The notes beneath the pieces are model-generated. The model saw nothing but the letters and a program-made list of their open reading frames with translations, had not been told where the DNA came from and ran no database searches. From assembly GCA_947359465.1 (NCBI GenBank), contig OX375879.1, positions 124,755,409-124,819,408 of the forward strand: 64,000 nt of DNA, in the 5' to 3' direction. Positions within the stretch are counted from its first letter, which is position 1. The number at the start of each line of letters is the position of its first letter. This document shows, piece after piece, positions 11,486 through 23,138 of the stretch. This DNA is from Metellina segmentata (Eukaryota > Arthropoda > Arachnida > Araneae > Tetragnathidae). The position numbers and the translations under genes are program-made.

Positions 11486-13266
11486 GTGATGTATCCAGGA
11501 AAGCAGAAATGTATCCAGAATTCAAGAAAGTCGGATCGAAAAGACAACAAAGATCTTGAGTGTGTAATATCTTCACTCAAGAGCTTTTCAGATCCTTTTG
11601 AAGAAATGGACAGAGAAACTTCTTTTAGAAACATATCCAGTGGGCATGTTGTGGACGATAAAGTAAGTAAAGATCAACATAGTGCATACTTCAAAGGCAC
11701 AGAGGCCTTTGAAAATTTTAAGACGTTGTATGTTAGTGATCCAAGAAATGTTAAACTTACAATACCAAGAAAAATTGCTTTGAACTGTGCTGTTGTGTGT
11801 GCTTCTAAAACTATCCAAGGATCAGATTAAAAACTCCATGTCGTAAAATGCGCGTGTGATCTTTTTGCAAGACCAATATTGCCCTAGAACAGAAGTGTGA
11901 TATGAGGGATGTTTTGGCCTATCCTCTTACCCCAGTTCCCCTAGCTCTTGGACAGATGGATAGCTCGCTGAATAAAACATGCAAATCAAAACTGATGCAT
12001 AAGTTGGAAGAGCTTCAAAAAGAAGATATCGTATCTGCTCCACTTACTGTGGACACAATAGTCTTTGATGCTATGTTCATTCTGCACACAAATCAATTCC
12101 CAGATAACTATGGAGCTCTTGCCAACAACATTCTGGGATTAATCTGTAAAGGAGCAGCCAGAGAAATTCACTTAGTGTTTGACGTCTATGGCACTCCAAC
12201 TATCAAGGATACGGAACATGACATACGTAATTCTAAAACACTAGTGACTGAAATAAAAGTGTTCGGACCTGAACAAAAACACCAACAAAGTCTTCAGTGG
12301 CTCTACGAAGTGAATCGTTCAAGACATCTTTAACATAGTTTTTATGCAAAGAATCGAGATCTTCCAAATATCGTCACTTGCTAGGCAATAAAAAGTTATA
12401 TGTTGCTGTAGAACAGACTTGTTACATGTACTCATGTATAGGCCTCAACATGAACGTAAATGAGGCAAATGAATTTGCCTGCCAACACAATGAAGCAGAT
12501 ACGAGGATAATTTGGTATATTACACACACGACTCGAAATGGTGAAGAGAAAAATGTTTTGGTGCGAGCAAACACACACAATTCGGTTATTTTTGTGTTAA
12601 TGATCTATCACCAAAAGAACTTAAAAAATGCGCACTTATGGTTTGAATGTGGTGTATCTTCAAACTCTAGAAGATATATTAACGTCTCAAAAATAGCAAA
12701 AGAAATAGGAAGTGAAATAGCTGACGGCCTGCCAGGCTTTCACGCCTTGACTGGTTCAGATTACACTGCTGCTTTTACCAGACAAGGTGAAATAAAACCT
12801 TTTAATATTCTCACAAAAAGCATGGCTCATCAAAAAAATCTGGCTAAATTAGGAGAATCCGTCTTGGTGGATGAATCATTGCTGATTGGTGTAAAGACAT
12901 TTGTGTGTGGTATGTATCAGAAGTGCGATACAATATTTTTAAAATAAGCTCTGCTAACAAGTAAACCGTTGACAAAACTTAGGCCTTTTGATCCTACTCT
13001 TCCTCCTTCAAAACCAGCAACAAAAAGGTAAGCGGAGCAATGCTGGATCTACGATGTGGAAGCGTGTAAACCTCTGTAACCCTGTGGAAAACATTGACCC
13101 AACCTGTCATGGATGGAACTTAGAAAACAGGAAATACCAGGTTAAATGGTATGAAGGGCCTATGCCACCTGGCATTATTCCGCCTGAAAATGACGATACT
13201 TCTGCACAGGATCAAGTTGCTTTAAAAAGCAGTGGTAGTGACACAGACTCCGATGATGAGTTATAA
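11486..13266 (+). pseudogene. Transposon-borne PIN/XPG-like nuclease family protein, broken
   Basis: Four frames in different phases (11486-11830, 11902-12333, 12378-12947, 12988-13266) together cover one protein of a large, usually unannotated animal repeat family. Recognisable blocks in order are LAYPLTPVPLALG, VDTIVFDAMFILH, IHLVFDVYGTPTIKD, LGNKKLYVAVEQTCYMYS, HNEADTRII, FHALTGSDYTAAFTRQG and a C-terminal GWNLENRKYQVKWYEG. The spacing of acidic sites (D in FDAMF, EAD, GSDY) resembles the PIN/FEN1-like nuclease fold; this is inference. The site where related copies carry a D-T-D type motif reads NTHNSV, so a metal ligand is probably lost. With at least three frame changes plus this substitution, the copy is inactive. 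It sits between long inverted repeats and may be the element's own recombination enzyme or an accessory gene. Confidence 0.7.
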
Positions 13267-13371
13267 GGACGGAATATTAAAAAAACTACTTAAACAAGAA
13301 CGCAAGTGCTAATATTAAATTTTTTGTTTTTGTTTAAAGCATTTTTTCAAATTTGACATCTATTGTAAAAT

Positions 13372-14078
13372 TTAACATTAGTTTTAGATTTAGTTAATTA
13401 GCAGATAAATATTACGTTAGAGTAATTATAAGAACATATTTTAGAGGTCTATAAGTACTAGTGTGAAGACACGAACAATACGATAGACGAAATATACGTT
13501 AAAATTATTTATTTTATTTGCTTGTTATTTAGTCTTTGTGATTATAATACATTACAACTCCATACTAATATATCAGAGAGGTGTTAACTCTCAAGATCCC
13601 CGCCACAGCGCGCTGGTCAAGCAGTTCTTGGCCTCAAGAGTAAGACAATAACCGTCATTTACTATCTCGTTATGCATCCATAGCCATGTTTATGGTATTT
13701 TTTAAATCCCCATAGTCTTAGCAAACATTTTAAATCTTGCCTATTTTTTATTGTCATCGGTTTAAGAGTTGTTGGGCTTTAAACATTCACTATGAAACAG
13801 AAAAACTCGTAAAATGCACGTTTGGGGCTAAATATCAGGAAAACTATTACACTTACGACCTATATTGTCACTACATAAAACAATGGTTATTTAATTACTA
13901 GCAATTTAAAAAAAAGTACAATGCTCTACCACGCTTCGTTTAAGTAAAGTGTCACACGTTTTTTGCACGGCAGTCATATTGATGACGTCATTACTCGGCC
14001 CACCACCACTCGCCAACCGTTTTTGAAGACTGTGAATTATGGGTATTCTTCAGCACACAACAAAGTTTATGGTAAATA
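13372..14078. repeat. Right long terminal inverted repeat
   Basis: Inverted partner of 9759-10352. It is about 110 bp longer, partly because of an extra segment near 13655-13710 that has no counterpart on the left. Confidence 0.75.
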
Positions 14079-14612
14079 AAAGTGGTCTACCTGTCCACGC
14101 TTCAAAAGCAACTGTGCAGATCATCAGTCAAACACCAGGAGAGACGCTTGACCTACATTAGCCTCGGGAAAACTTTCCACGCTCGCCTGGGTCCGATCCG
14201 GACATTTGGAAAAGATGACATTCTTTGATGTCGAGTTCCCTCCTTTACAAAGTGCAGCTTAGTACCAGCCTCTCTCTCGCACTTGTTGAATTGCAATGGA
14301 GCCACACGTGAGGAAGGACTCTTCTGCCATCGCCTAAAAGCCTTTGATCCGCACTCAATGACAGTTTGTTTTGTTTACACACTGGGATAAGAAGATTGTT
14401 CCAAATTTGGTGCAGATTGGTGTCGAGAAGTGACAGATGTTAGCTGTGCACTGGTTTTCAAAACAGCACACTCGGATGCATCGATTGAAAGCGGTTGTTT
14501 CGAGAACCTTTATCCCCAAAAGCACTCAAACTATTTGGATTAACTTGCATTTCTGTCGTACTGATTTTATTGGTGCTACTTAAGTTGACTGAACATTTGT
14601 GTTTTTCCCTAG
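14079..14612. other. Intron remainder upstream of last ACBD5-like exon
   Basis: No coding signal. It ends with a pyrimidine tract and the acceptor TTTTTCCCTAG for the exon at 14613. Confidence 0.6.
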
Positions 14613-14747
14613 GTGTCTTCAAGGAATCCTTCGCGATGGTCCTTCTTTGGAATATCTCCAAAACTAGCAATCCTTATTTTAGCCTGGCCGTTCATAGCGC
14701 AGTGGCTCATGTACGTGATTCGCAAGAGGCAGCGTCTGTCGTCCTAG
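14613..14747 (+). CDS. ACBD5: ACBD5-like protein, last exon with C-terminal tail anchor
   Basis: The exon opens after TTTTTCCCTAG in phase 0 and encodes 44 residues before TAG at 14745-14747. The peptide has a W-S-F-F-G-I-S-P block, a single hydrophobic membrane segment with the family hallmark WPFIAQWLMYVI, and a short basic tail (RKRQRL). This is the classic ACBD5 tail anchor: one membrane helix at the extreme C-terminus plus positive charges, which directs the protein to peroxisomes through PEX19. The W-P-F-I-A-Q-W core is close to invariant in the family and is the strongest single identification in the window. The short exon would be missed by any ORF-length filter. The acyl-CoA-binding domain is not in this window. 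Confidence 0.88.
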   Translation: MSSRNPSRWSFFGISPKLAILILAWPFIAQWLMYVIRKRQRLSS

Positions 14748-17700
14748 GCACGACTTCAAACTGTCCTGGTGATCCCTTGTTAACAGCTATTCAGTGTTAT
14801 ATTTTATAAAGTTTTTATTGTTTATTATTAGAGAACGGTGATTGCATGCGTGCTTAATCGACACAGGTGCATGTGAATCTAGCATCCGGCCGGCCATGGA
14901 ATCGTATTGAAATGCACTCGTGGAATAGTCGGACGATGCATGAAAAATCCTAAAATCCAAATTGTTTCCTATCATCCAATCGCTCGAACTTTCTTCGTAC
15001 TCTGTTTCATCTTCAGATAAATCACTGTCTCGAACACTTTCTTGTTCCGTCCTCGTCGGAACCACCGCGTTATTCCGCCGTCGTGGGGATTGTTTCTTTT
15101 CTCGTTTTCTTCAGTGAACGCTGGTGTCGAGTTCCCAGGATACCCGAGTGAGTGTTGCCAGAAGATGAATATCAAAAAGGAGAACATTTGTTAAAATTAT
15201 TATGTAAAAAAAAAAAGAGGACACGCGAAAAGCCCGGACGTGTGATAATTCTGCATCCCCGTGTTAAGCTGAGCGCTTAACTTGTGGGTCGTTTCGGTAG
15301 CAGTTTTCCGTAGCTTAAAACAAAAAAATTATTTTGACTCTGCTGCTCAATGGCACTTTGATTGTTTCCCCCATGACTCTTCTCCGGAAATGCCGAGAGG
15401 CTGCTCGCTTGTTGGACGACGATTCGTTTCTGGGAGCACACGTACAAATTTCCAGACGCTACTGTATTCTCGGTCTTGGAATTTCGGGACATTGGTTGTA
15501 TTTAATTAAATCCATTGGAACATTTTAAATCGAATCTAATTTACTTTTTTCTTTCTGATTTCTCTTTTGATGCCATTCCATATGAAATGCTACAATGTCG
15601 TGAAGTTGACAATGCACTTGCCCCGAAGTACATGCCTATTAGAAGTAGATGTTCATGTGCAACAACGTTTCATTTCCCCCTCACTCGAGAGGTTTCGTCA
15701 AGATATCTTGTCCTTCAAAATCTGGCCCATTTTGTTTATGACGAGATATCTCGTCATCGAAATGTCAAGATCTGTTTTTTTATAATGACAAGGTAAATCG
15801 TCCATCAATGTCTAGTCCGAATGACGAGGCATCTTTGAGACAACCACCGAGAGAGGGGTAATGAAAAACTAGCGTCAATTAATAATACATACTCTTTGGG
15901 GGTTTTCTTCTTCTATAGGTTATAAACAATAAAACTTTAGTAATTTTTCTTCAAATCAAGCTTCTGTTTTGTTTTTTTATTTAATTTTGAGTTGTTTTAG
16001 TTCACTGAGGGGTATTTTATTGGGGAAACACTTTGATACAATATCTTCTCTGTTCCATTTTCTTATGATGTGTTCTGCTTGAATTTTTGAGATTTCTAGA
16101 AAATTAATGTTTATTAATTTGAAGCGCACTGATTTCGGAACCAAATTCTTAAATAAATGGGAGAATGTCAATAATTTCTTTCTATCAATACTTTTAGGTA
16201 AGTATATTATGATACATATGCTTCAGCCAAAAAAAAAAAAATGCAGACTTGATTTTACTTAATAGTGTTAGGAAAATAGATGTAGCTGGTTTCGGAAATC
16301 GTCTTTTCATTTGTAGAAGAAAAAATTATTATCTTTTAAATTGTAAAATCGTTGGGTTTTCTGTACTGCCAAACATTTATATGGATCTATTAAATATATA
16401 CAAAGGTTCTACTTGAAAGTGCAATTGCTTCATTCGTTTGAAGTATCACCTTATCCTTAAATCCTGTGGAATAAACCAAATCTTACAATTTCTTGTTTCC
16501 TCGTGTTTATGCTATTTATAGAACAATTCATTTGTGTGTGTGTTTTTTTTAGTTTAGCATCGTCGTAATTTAAGTTTATCGACTTATTTTACAAATTTCT
16601 AATTGTACAACCATTACATTCATATTATATATTTTGATCAATATATATATTTGTGTGTTCATTGTGTGCAACTAAAATACTTTTATTTTGTCATTTGTGT
16701 TGAGCTAATGAGTGAATTTGTTGATTTGCGTACCACTGCAATGAATCTTTTTTTAGAAAACTACTTTTCTGTAAAGGATACTAGTGTTACTTTTCTAACT
16801 TGTGGTTTAACTCTCTCTCTCTCTCTTCTCACGTTACTTGAATGCGATCATTTCGCTTTTTTTTATTTTACGCCAAAACGGTGACAAATCGAATTAGTTC
16901 TATTAATCAGTTATATATAGTTTATGTTTCCTCTGCCAAAATCAGTGATTACCTTACTGTAGAAAAGATTTCCTTTTTTTAATATTTTATCGTAATTATT
17001 ATTTTTAGGGTCTTTAGAACATCTGTGCTAATTTTCAAGTTGAAATTCTCAAAATTGGTCCAATTCTAAGAAAATAACTCGAAAATTTCTACGCTATTTC
17101 GAGCTAACATTCTTTTATCGTTTTATGTACCAGACAAGCGGTTGCTTTTTTAATATTTTTGAGGCGTATGTATACACTAGATATCACGAAAGTAGACAAG
17201 AATATCAATTTTTTTTTTTTATTAATTCAAAATATTTTTCAGTTACTTAGCTTTTAAACAATGCCAAGATCTTGTAGTTATTCGAAATAGTTTAAGGTTT
17301 TCGTTAGGAGAAAACCTAACGAAACCGTCACCATGAACAAATATGTTTCCAAAATTCTCAAATGCTGTTTGATTTTTCATTCTGATCACAAATGGTCGAA
17401 GAGGCTGAAACTTGAAAATAATTTTTACTGTCAGAACACCAACTGCATAATAGTGTTAACAATTGTCTCTGCTTTTTTAGGTGACTGTTTATGAACTGAG
17501 AGTACTTTATGTGTTGAAAGCTTTGTTTTCATGCTATTCAATAAATAGTGCATAAGAATTTTGACTGATGGCATTTTAGTTGTTATGAGGCAGGGCATTA
17601 AGATCCCGTGCAAGTGTAGCAAACAATATTGAGTGTTGCGTACTTTCTACATTCTATTAACCCTATTATTTTAATATATTTCTTGTTTTAACCCTCACAA

Positions 17701-19392
17701 AATGTGAAACTGGGTTCCAAATGTTTTTATCAAATGCATCATCAGATGTATTAGTTGTTTTAACTAATACCCTTTGAATCGAATGATTGTGTAAATGAAA
17801 TGTTATCGTTTTATAAGAAAATCACACCATTTCCTTTGATTTTGTAACATTATTTTTATGTGTCGTGTGGGAATACCTACTGTCTATATTTTCTATTTAT
17901 ATACAAAATTAGTTATTTTTCTTAATTTCGATAGAATTTTTAAATTTTATTGAAATATTTTATTTGCTTGGGGGAAAGGGCTTTATGTATATAAATGTAA
18001 AATATAATGTATATTTCCATGTATAGAATGAATAAACAGCCTTGTTTTATAAATTTGCTATTCTTTGATTTGGACATTGACAGACTGCACTGCGGAAAAC
18101 ATTTTTTAAAAGCTTTGCTACATGCTATTGTTTTAGAAAAGTGCAATGTGATGTACAGACACGGTAAAAAAACTGAACCATCTCTTTTATTTCAAGCACT
18201 ATTCATACTAGAGCAAATTCAAAGGTATCATTCAATAGGGAATAACACATCCTCTACAAATTCATATCTCCAAAAAAATGCATAAAGGACTAAAGTTTTG
18301 CGCAAATAACACAATTTCTAATGGAAACATCGTGTTTTGATGCCATAATCAGATTCTGCATCGTTAAATTAGTCTAACTATGAAATTTTATGACTCAATA
18401 CATCCCGTGATATTCAATGTTAGTTTCAATTTCAGGGATTATCTCCCCATAGAAAGACGCTGTTCGTAGATCGAGATTAATTGTAGTTATCGCTACCCGA
18501 ATTTCAAATTTCGACACTTTTTCAAATGTATTTTTCAGCAATCCAAAAATTATTATATTTATTACGTAAGTGCAAACAATTTGAGTGTTTCATTATTATA
18601 TAAACTATGCAAGTGCAAGATCCGATAACTATTATCCTAGGTTTGACAGGCGTTTTATAACCTTTTGGTTTCTTCGTACTATCGCAATAATTGGGAAAAT
18701 TGAATGTAGTGATCTTCGCACTAATGATCGGAAAGAGCTGGAATTTTGCATGGCCATACTAGAAGTCATGAATCGATTCCCCTGAAAGTATAATAAAATT
18801 GATATTCATAATTTTTTTTTATATTAATTTATAATAATTATTATTGCACACTAAAAACTGTTTTTAAAATAAATGCGAACTATATTTTCCAACAATCCAT
18901 CCCCTTATGAATCGCTGCTGTATTGATCCCTGTATGAAGGTTCATTCCCATTGCGATATTTATTGCATGTGCCTGAGTAACGGAAAATTGCCGACGTTTT
19001 TTGCTGGATAAGCGGATTCGTATATAAACCGACCCTAATGCTTTAGCTTTAGAAAACGTTCCAAAAATTCTCGGCTCATACACGGAAATATAATGTAAAT
19101 AAAAACAAAATGCTTTAAAAAAGTGTCAAGAACATGAAAAATGTCATCTCTTTCCATATAAAAAGGAAATATTTTAGCTCAACATATTGTTAAAATTCAG
19201 AGGAAATCTTATAATTTTAAATGTTTTAACGCTTCTGTGTTGTTTGTTGAAATGAAATGAAACTAGAGAAGTTCTTGAAAAATAATTTATGTCCTGGGCG
19301 GATATTGGCCCATTCAGTTTCAATGACGCAATGATTTAGGTAGAAATTTAAAGCTTCTTCCTTTAAGTATCGTGGAATTAGTTGATGCTAAT
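14748..19392. other. 3' UTR and intergenic region, no recognised gene
   Basis: After the ACBD5-like stop the sequence is AT-rich with possible poly(A) signals (for example AATAAA at about 15928), so the 3' UTR end cannot be set. Small frames (14787-15065 minus with an acidic D/E/S-rich start, 18007-18285 plus, 18585-18785 plus, 18880-19083 minus) have no domain I recognise. A small hairpin, CGTTAGG with CCTAACG, lies near 17302-17322. Confidence 0.45.
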
Positions 19393-19681
19393 TTGGTAAT
19401 TTTAGTTAACTTCGTACTAGAGCAACACAACGGGCTAATGACGACGGTCCGGGATCAGTCCCTTGAGGGAAAGATCCGAGGACAACACCTCTTAATTTTG
19501 AACCACGGTCAGATGACGAAGCAACACCTGAGCTGGCACCCCACTTTCCAAACTTCCACGCCAACCCAACGTGAGGACTTTCGGCCACGACAGATTTAAG
19601 GTGCACCAGCCGCCTCTACACCATACGCTTACAAACATCCATGCCCGTACCCGGATTCGAACCAGGAACCTTCCGACTGGA
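19393..19681 (-). mobile_element. SINE copy, antisense, 5' end incomplete
   Basis: Carries the SINE body from the 3' tail (AATTTTAGTTAAC at low coordinates) to the B box (GGATTCGAACCAGGAACCTT at about 19651), then stops before the A box. TGGAATTAG occurs at both edges (about 19374 and 19679) and may be a short target duplication. Confidence 0.8.
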
Positions 19682-19822
19682 ATTAGGTGAATTCGTGAGT
19701 TTGCAAAACCTGCCGTTTTTAAATTGAAGTATTTGATCCATGCTTCCACGTCGAAATTTTCTTTTGGGTCAAATGCTATTAGTTTTGAAAGCATACCTTC
19801 CGAAAAATCTTTTGAAACCAAT

Positions 19823-20000
19823 GTTGGGTTGGCGAGGAAGTTTGGAGAGTGGGGTGCCAGCTCAGGTGTTGCTTCGTCTTCTGACCGTGGTTCAAAATTA
19901 CGAGGTGTTGTCCTCGGATCTTTCCCTTAAGGGACTGATCCCGGACCGTCGTCAATAGCCCGTTGTGTTGCTCTAGTACGACGTTAACTAAAAAAAATTA
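19823..20000 (+). mobile_element. 5'-truncated SINE with 14-bp target duplication
   Basis: The SINE 3' half is flanked by perfect direct repeats CTTTTGAAACCAAT at 19809-19822 and 20001-20014. A truncated 5' end with intact duplications shows the truncation happened during insertion, as expected for LINE-driven target-primed reverse transcription. Confidence 0.9.
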
Positions 20001-20179
20001 CTTTTGAAACCAATTAGCTGGCAGTAGAACTATCTCCATTAGACGTTATTGTGGGGTAGTTACGAGAGACCATTCAATTCATTAAGACTTCCGAATCCAA
20101 GGTAAGGTTCCCAAACCACAGCTTGCTATCCTGTCGACTTTAAAATCTGTCATAATAACAGAAATCATAAGCCTGCAGT

Positions 20180-20268
20180 GTCCTCGGATCTTTCCCTTAA
20201 GGGACTGATCCCGGACCGTCGTCAATAGCCCGTTGTGTTGCTCTAGTACGACGTTAACTAAAAATTAC
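20180..20268 (+). mobile_element. Severely 5'-truncated SINE with 14-bp target duplication
   Basis: An 89-bp tail fragment (GTCCTCGGATC to AAAAATTAC) sits between exact copies of CATAAGCCTGCAGT at 20166-20179 and 20269-20282. Confidence 0.9.
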
Positions 20269-20585
20269 CATAAGCCTGCAGTCGTGACGGAATAGCAAGA
20301 GCGGTAATAGGCAGCAACCGTATGAGGATGATCCATTGGAGGGGAGTATAATTCTGGTTCCACAAAATACGTAAAAATTCTATAGCAAAATCTTTATTCA
20401 ATAACGATTATAATTGGTGTGAAGGCTGTTGAGGGGCCGAAGCCCTGTACAGTTCTGGACTTTTGTATTGTAAGGGGCTCATGGTAAAAAGTGTATAGTT
20501 CAAAATGAATTCGCCAGAGGGATGAGAATTACAAAAAAGACTATTGGACAGGGAATCTAGCATGAAATTTCATTAGAAGAAGGTC

Positions 20586-20718
20586 GGGTAATGGTAATTT
20601 TAGTTAACGTCGTACTAGAGCAACACAACGGGCTATTGACGACGGTCCGGAATCAGTCCCTTAAGGGAAAGATTCGAGGACAACACCTCGTAATTTGGAA
20701 CCACGGTCAGGTGACGAA
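20586..20718 (-). mobile_element. 5'-truncated SINE, antisense, with 9-bp target duplication
   Basis: Flanked by AAGAAGGTC at 20577-20585 and 20719-20727. The 3' tail reads as an ATTACC repeat in SINE orientation, which marks the family tail. Confidence 0.85.
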
Positions 20719-20945
20719 AAGAAGGTCCGGAGTTAAGCGAAGAGGTAATTTTATCTTGCATGCGATTTGAGAGGGAAAATGGTCTTGGGTGGTCAGTTAT
20801 ACTGGGGGGTCAAAAGGGAATGGCAAGATATATGACCTATTGGACAAAAAAGATTGAAAGGAAAGTGGGGTGATTAAGATAGACTAGTCTCTGGTGAGAA
20901 TTGTATTAGGGGTTATTTTTAGGTAACGGTTCATATATACATACT

Positions 20946-21323
20946 TGAATAATGTGTTTTTATTGACAATTCAAGGAATAACCTTGAAGGAATTTGGTAG
21001 GTGGCGTTTTACAGACTGTAAATTGTGCTTTTCCGCAGAACTCCAATTTAGATTATCCGACTCGGGTGAGCCCTTCTCTAGACCTTACTCGGGTGAGTAA
21101 ATGTTTTCTAGCTCGGGTGAGCTTCTCCAAAAGTTCTCGCACGCGTGTACGAAGTCCGTCGTTCCAACTCGGTCGAAATTCAATCCCTCGAACCAACGCC
21201 CGCTCGTTAACTCTCGCGGTCTGAGTTCATACGCGGCGTGACCTTTCAGCGTCTGGCTTGACCTCTTGGCAGTTTCTCCGCCGAATGCTTATTTTTTCTT
21301 CCCTCGCCACAGACTCCGTCACA
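20946..21323 (-). repeat. 3' LTR of the Gypsy-type element (short form)
   Basis: 378 bp, with TG/CA-type ends (TGAATAATG on the left, CCGTCACA on the right as read on +). It matches both ends of the right LTR but lacks 543 bp in the middle. The adjacent interior is a G-run polypurine tract on the minus strand (complement of 21324-21345). Confidence 0.88.
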
Positions 21324-21591
21324 GATTCCTCCCCCCCCCCCAAGGAGAGATTTTGCGATATCTTGGAGAGCAAAATCTGAAAAGGAAGGTCACACACACA
21401 GAAGTCCCGACAACTCTAGAGGCAGTTAAAACTTTCAAGTAATTTGTCCCAGTCTTTCAGACCAAGGATTTCTTCTCCATTTAGTTTAAAACAATTAAAA
21501 ACACAAAGTATTTACAATTATTTTACACAAGTTTAACATTATATACAATTCTTATTTACAGAATCTATCTCTTGACCATCGATAGGTTTAC

Positions 21592-21876
21592 TTATTCCAC
21601 GCGACTTAAGCAGTCAGCGTGTTTATTATCCTTCCCTGCTCTGTGAACTATGGTATAACTAAATGGTTGCAACGCCATAGCCCATCTCATGAGTCGGAGG
21701 TTATTTCCTGCGTTCGTCCGCAGCCACACTAAAGGATTGTGATCCGTTTCGATTGTAAACCCCTGTCCGTCTAGATAGTGTCGCAATTTCTCAATTGCGT
21801 AAATGATAGCTAAACACTCTTTCTCGGTCGTGGAGAATTGTTTTTCACTCTCACTAAACTTCCGACTCAAGAACAA
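21592..21876 (-). pseudogene. Gypsy RNase H domain
   Basis: Begins FLSRKFSESEKQFSTTEKEC, the usual RNase HI opening of Ty3/Gypsy, and contains IETDHNPLVW and a C-terminal KHADCLSRVE. It is in the same frame as the RT at 23112-21907 and separated from it by one TAA (21907-21909), so RT and RNase H were one open frame. It is the last coding block before the 3' LTR, with no integrase after it. Confidence 0.88.
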
Positions 21877-21906
21877 GATCGGATGTTCACTATTGTCTGG
21901 TCCTCG

Positions 21907-23112
21907 TTAGGCCATAATAATTCCTAACCCTTTATCTGATGTATTAGTCTGTAAAATAAATTCCTTTCTATAATCAGGAGCATACAGTACAGGTTTCTCG
22001 GTGAGTTTGGTCTTTAGCGTTTGGTACGCGGCTTCGATTTCAGATGACCATTGTATTTCCTCTCTTTTTTGCTTCCCTTTCAATGCGCGGGTTAAGGGTT
22101 CTGCGATGATCGCATAATTTTTTATGTATCTGGCATAAAAACCACACAAACCTAGAAATTGGCGTATTTGTGTTTTCGTTTTGGGGGCCGGAAATTCCAG
22201 AACTGCCTTTGTCTTAGCTTCCGCAGGGGACCTAAGACCTCCGCCGACTTCGTGCCCTAAATATTTTACGCTGCTTTGCGCGAACCTACATTTTGAGGGT
22301 TTAATTGTTAACTTAGCCCCCGCGATTTTCTTTAAAACCAGATCCATGTGTTTCAGATGATCTTCCCACGTATTTGAAAATATGGCTACGTCATCTAAAT
22401 ATGGAACACTAAACTCGTCACATCCTTGTAAAAGTTGTGACATGAATTTGGAGAAACAATAAGGGGCGTTTACTAGACCAAAAGGTAGAACCAACGGGCG
22501 ATAGGTGCCAAACGTTGTTACAAAAGCGGCTAATCGTTGAGCCTTCGGGCTTAATGGGATCTGCCAATACCCTTTTGTCAGATCAATTACTGTGATATAT
22601 TTTGCAGCTGATACCTTCTCTATTCTTTCATCGATATTTGGCAAGGGAAAATATTCGGTCCTGATTATCGAATTTAATCTACGATAATCCACACACGGCC
22701 TCGGGTCCTTGCCCTGCACTTCTACCAATATAATCGGCGAGGTGTAATCCGATTCTCCTATCTCAATTAACTGGAGGTCTAACATCCGCTTGATTTCGGC
22801 TTTCAAAATTTCAGTTTGCCGGGGCGACGTTCTATACGGCTTGGATCTCACGGGTTGGATGCTAATCAAGTCCAGATCATGTACTATCAAATCGGTTCTA
22901 CCTGGATCATTTGAAAATATTTTCTTATGTGATAATAAGAGCGTCTTCAGTCTCGCGATTTGTTCAGGGGTACACCTCTCAGTTAAATTACTGTCTCGTA
23001 CTATTTCCTCGAAATCATAAACATTTGGGTTTGACGTCGGGTAATTTATCTCTAGATCCGATTCGGACGTTTCGGTACTCTCTCCACTAATCAACAAGTT
23101 AACTGTCTCCAC
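21907..23112 (-). CDS. Gypsy reverse transcriptase
   Basis: A 401-residue open frame with the full RT order: SKPYRTSPRQTE start, PCVDYRRLN, the metal-binding aspartate in VIDLTKGYWQIPL, VLPFGLVNAPYCFSKFM, the catalytic YLDD box, LTIKPSKC, VKYLGHEV and the thumb/connection QIRQFLGLCGFYARYI. All three catalytic aspartates are present. The frame closes at a premature TAA before RNase H. The first 40 residues are a linker that continues from the integrase C-terminus (LLKPYHKR-like block just upstream), which confirms that integrase is encoded 5' of RT. Confidence 0.9.
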   Translation of the reverse strand: METVNLLISGESTETSESDLEINYPTSNPNVYDFEEIVRDSNLTERCTPEQIARLKTLLLSHKKIFSNDPGRTDLIVHDLDLISIQPVRSKPYRTSPRQTEILKAEIKRMLDLQLIEIGESDYTSPIILVEVQGKDPRPCVDYRRLNSIIRTEYFPLPNIDERIEKVSAAKYITVIDLTKGYWQIPLSPKAQRLAAFVTTFGTYRPLVLPFGLVNAPYCFSKFMSQLLQGCDEFSVPYLDDVAIFSNTWEDHLKHMDLVLKKIAGAKLTIKPSKCRFAQSSVKYLGHEVGGGLRSPAEAKTKAVLEFPAPKTKTQIRQFLGLCGFYARYIKNYAIIAEPLTRALKGKQKREEIQWSSEIEAAYQTLKTKLTEKPVLYAPDYRKEFILQTNTSDKGLGIIMA

Positions 23113-23138
23113 TCGCTTATGGTATGGTTTAAGTAAGT

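Larger units (their letters stand above)
9759..14078 (+). mobile_element. Long-TIR DNA transposon with PIN/XPG-like nuclease gene (Academ-like?)
   Basis: The two ends are long inverted repeats (about 9759-10352 and 13372-14078). Examples of matched blocks are GTTGTGTGCT-AAGAATACCC at the outer ends, GTAATGACGTCATCAATATG, CTTGACCAGC with GCTGGTCAAG, and AGACTAAATAACAA. Between them lies one broken gene read on the + strand (11486-13266). From memory, Academ-superfamily transposons carry XPG-like nucleases, so that is the first superfamily to test. I could not fix the exact termini or a target duplication. It is inserted in an ACBD5-like intron in the gene's orientation. Confidence 0.72.

Noticed and set aside
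14787..15187. Acidic minus-strand frames resembling a piggyBac N-terminus
   Set aside because: Only an acidic D/E/S bias; no transposase blocks follow and there are no TTAA-flanked ends that I could identify.
17302..17322. CGTTAGG/CCTAACG hairpin as a terminator
   Set aside because: Eukaryotic context and a 7-bp stem; no adjacent gene.
18880..19083. 67-codon minus-strand frame
   Set aside because: Looks compositionally protein-like, but no family, splice sites or neighbouring exons were recognised.
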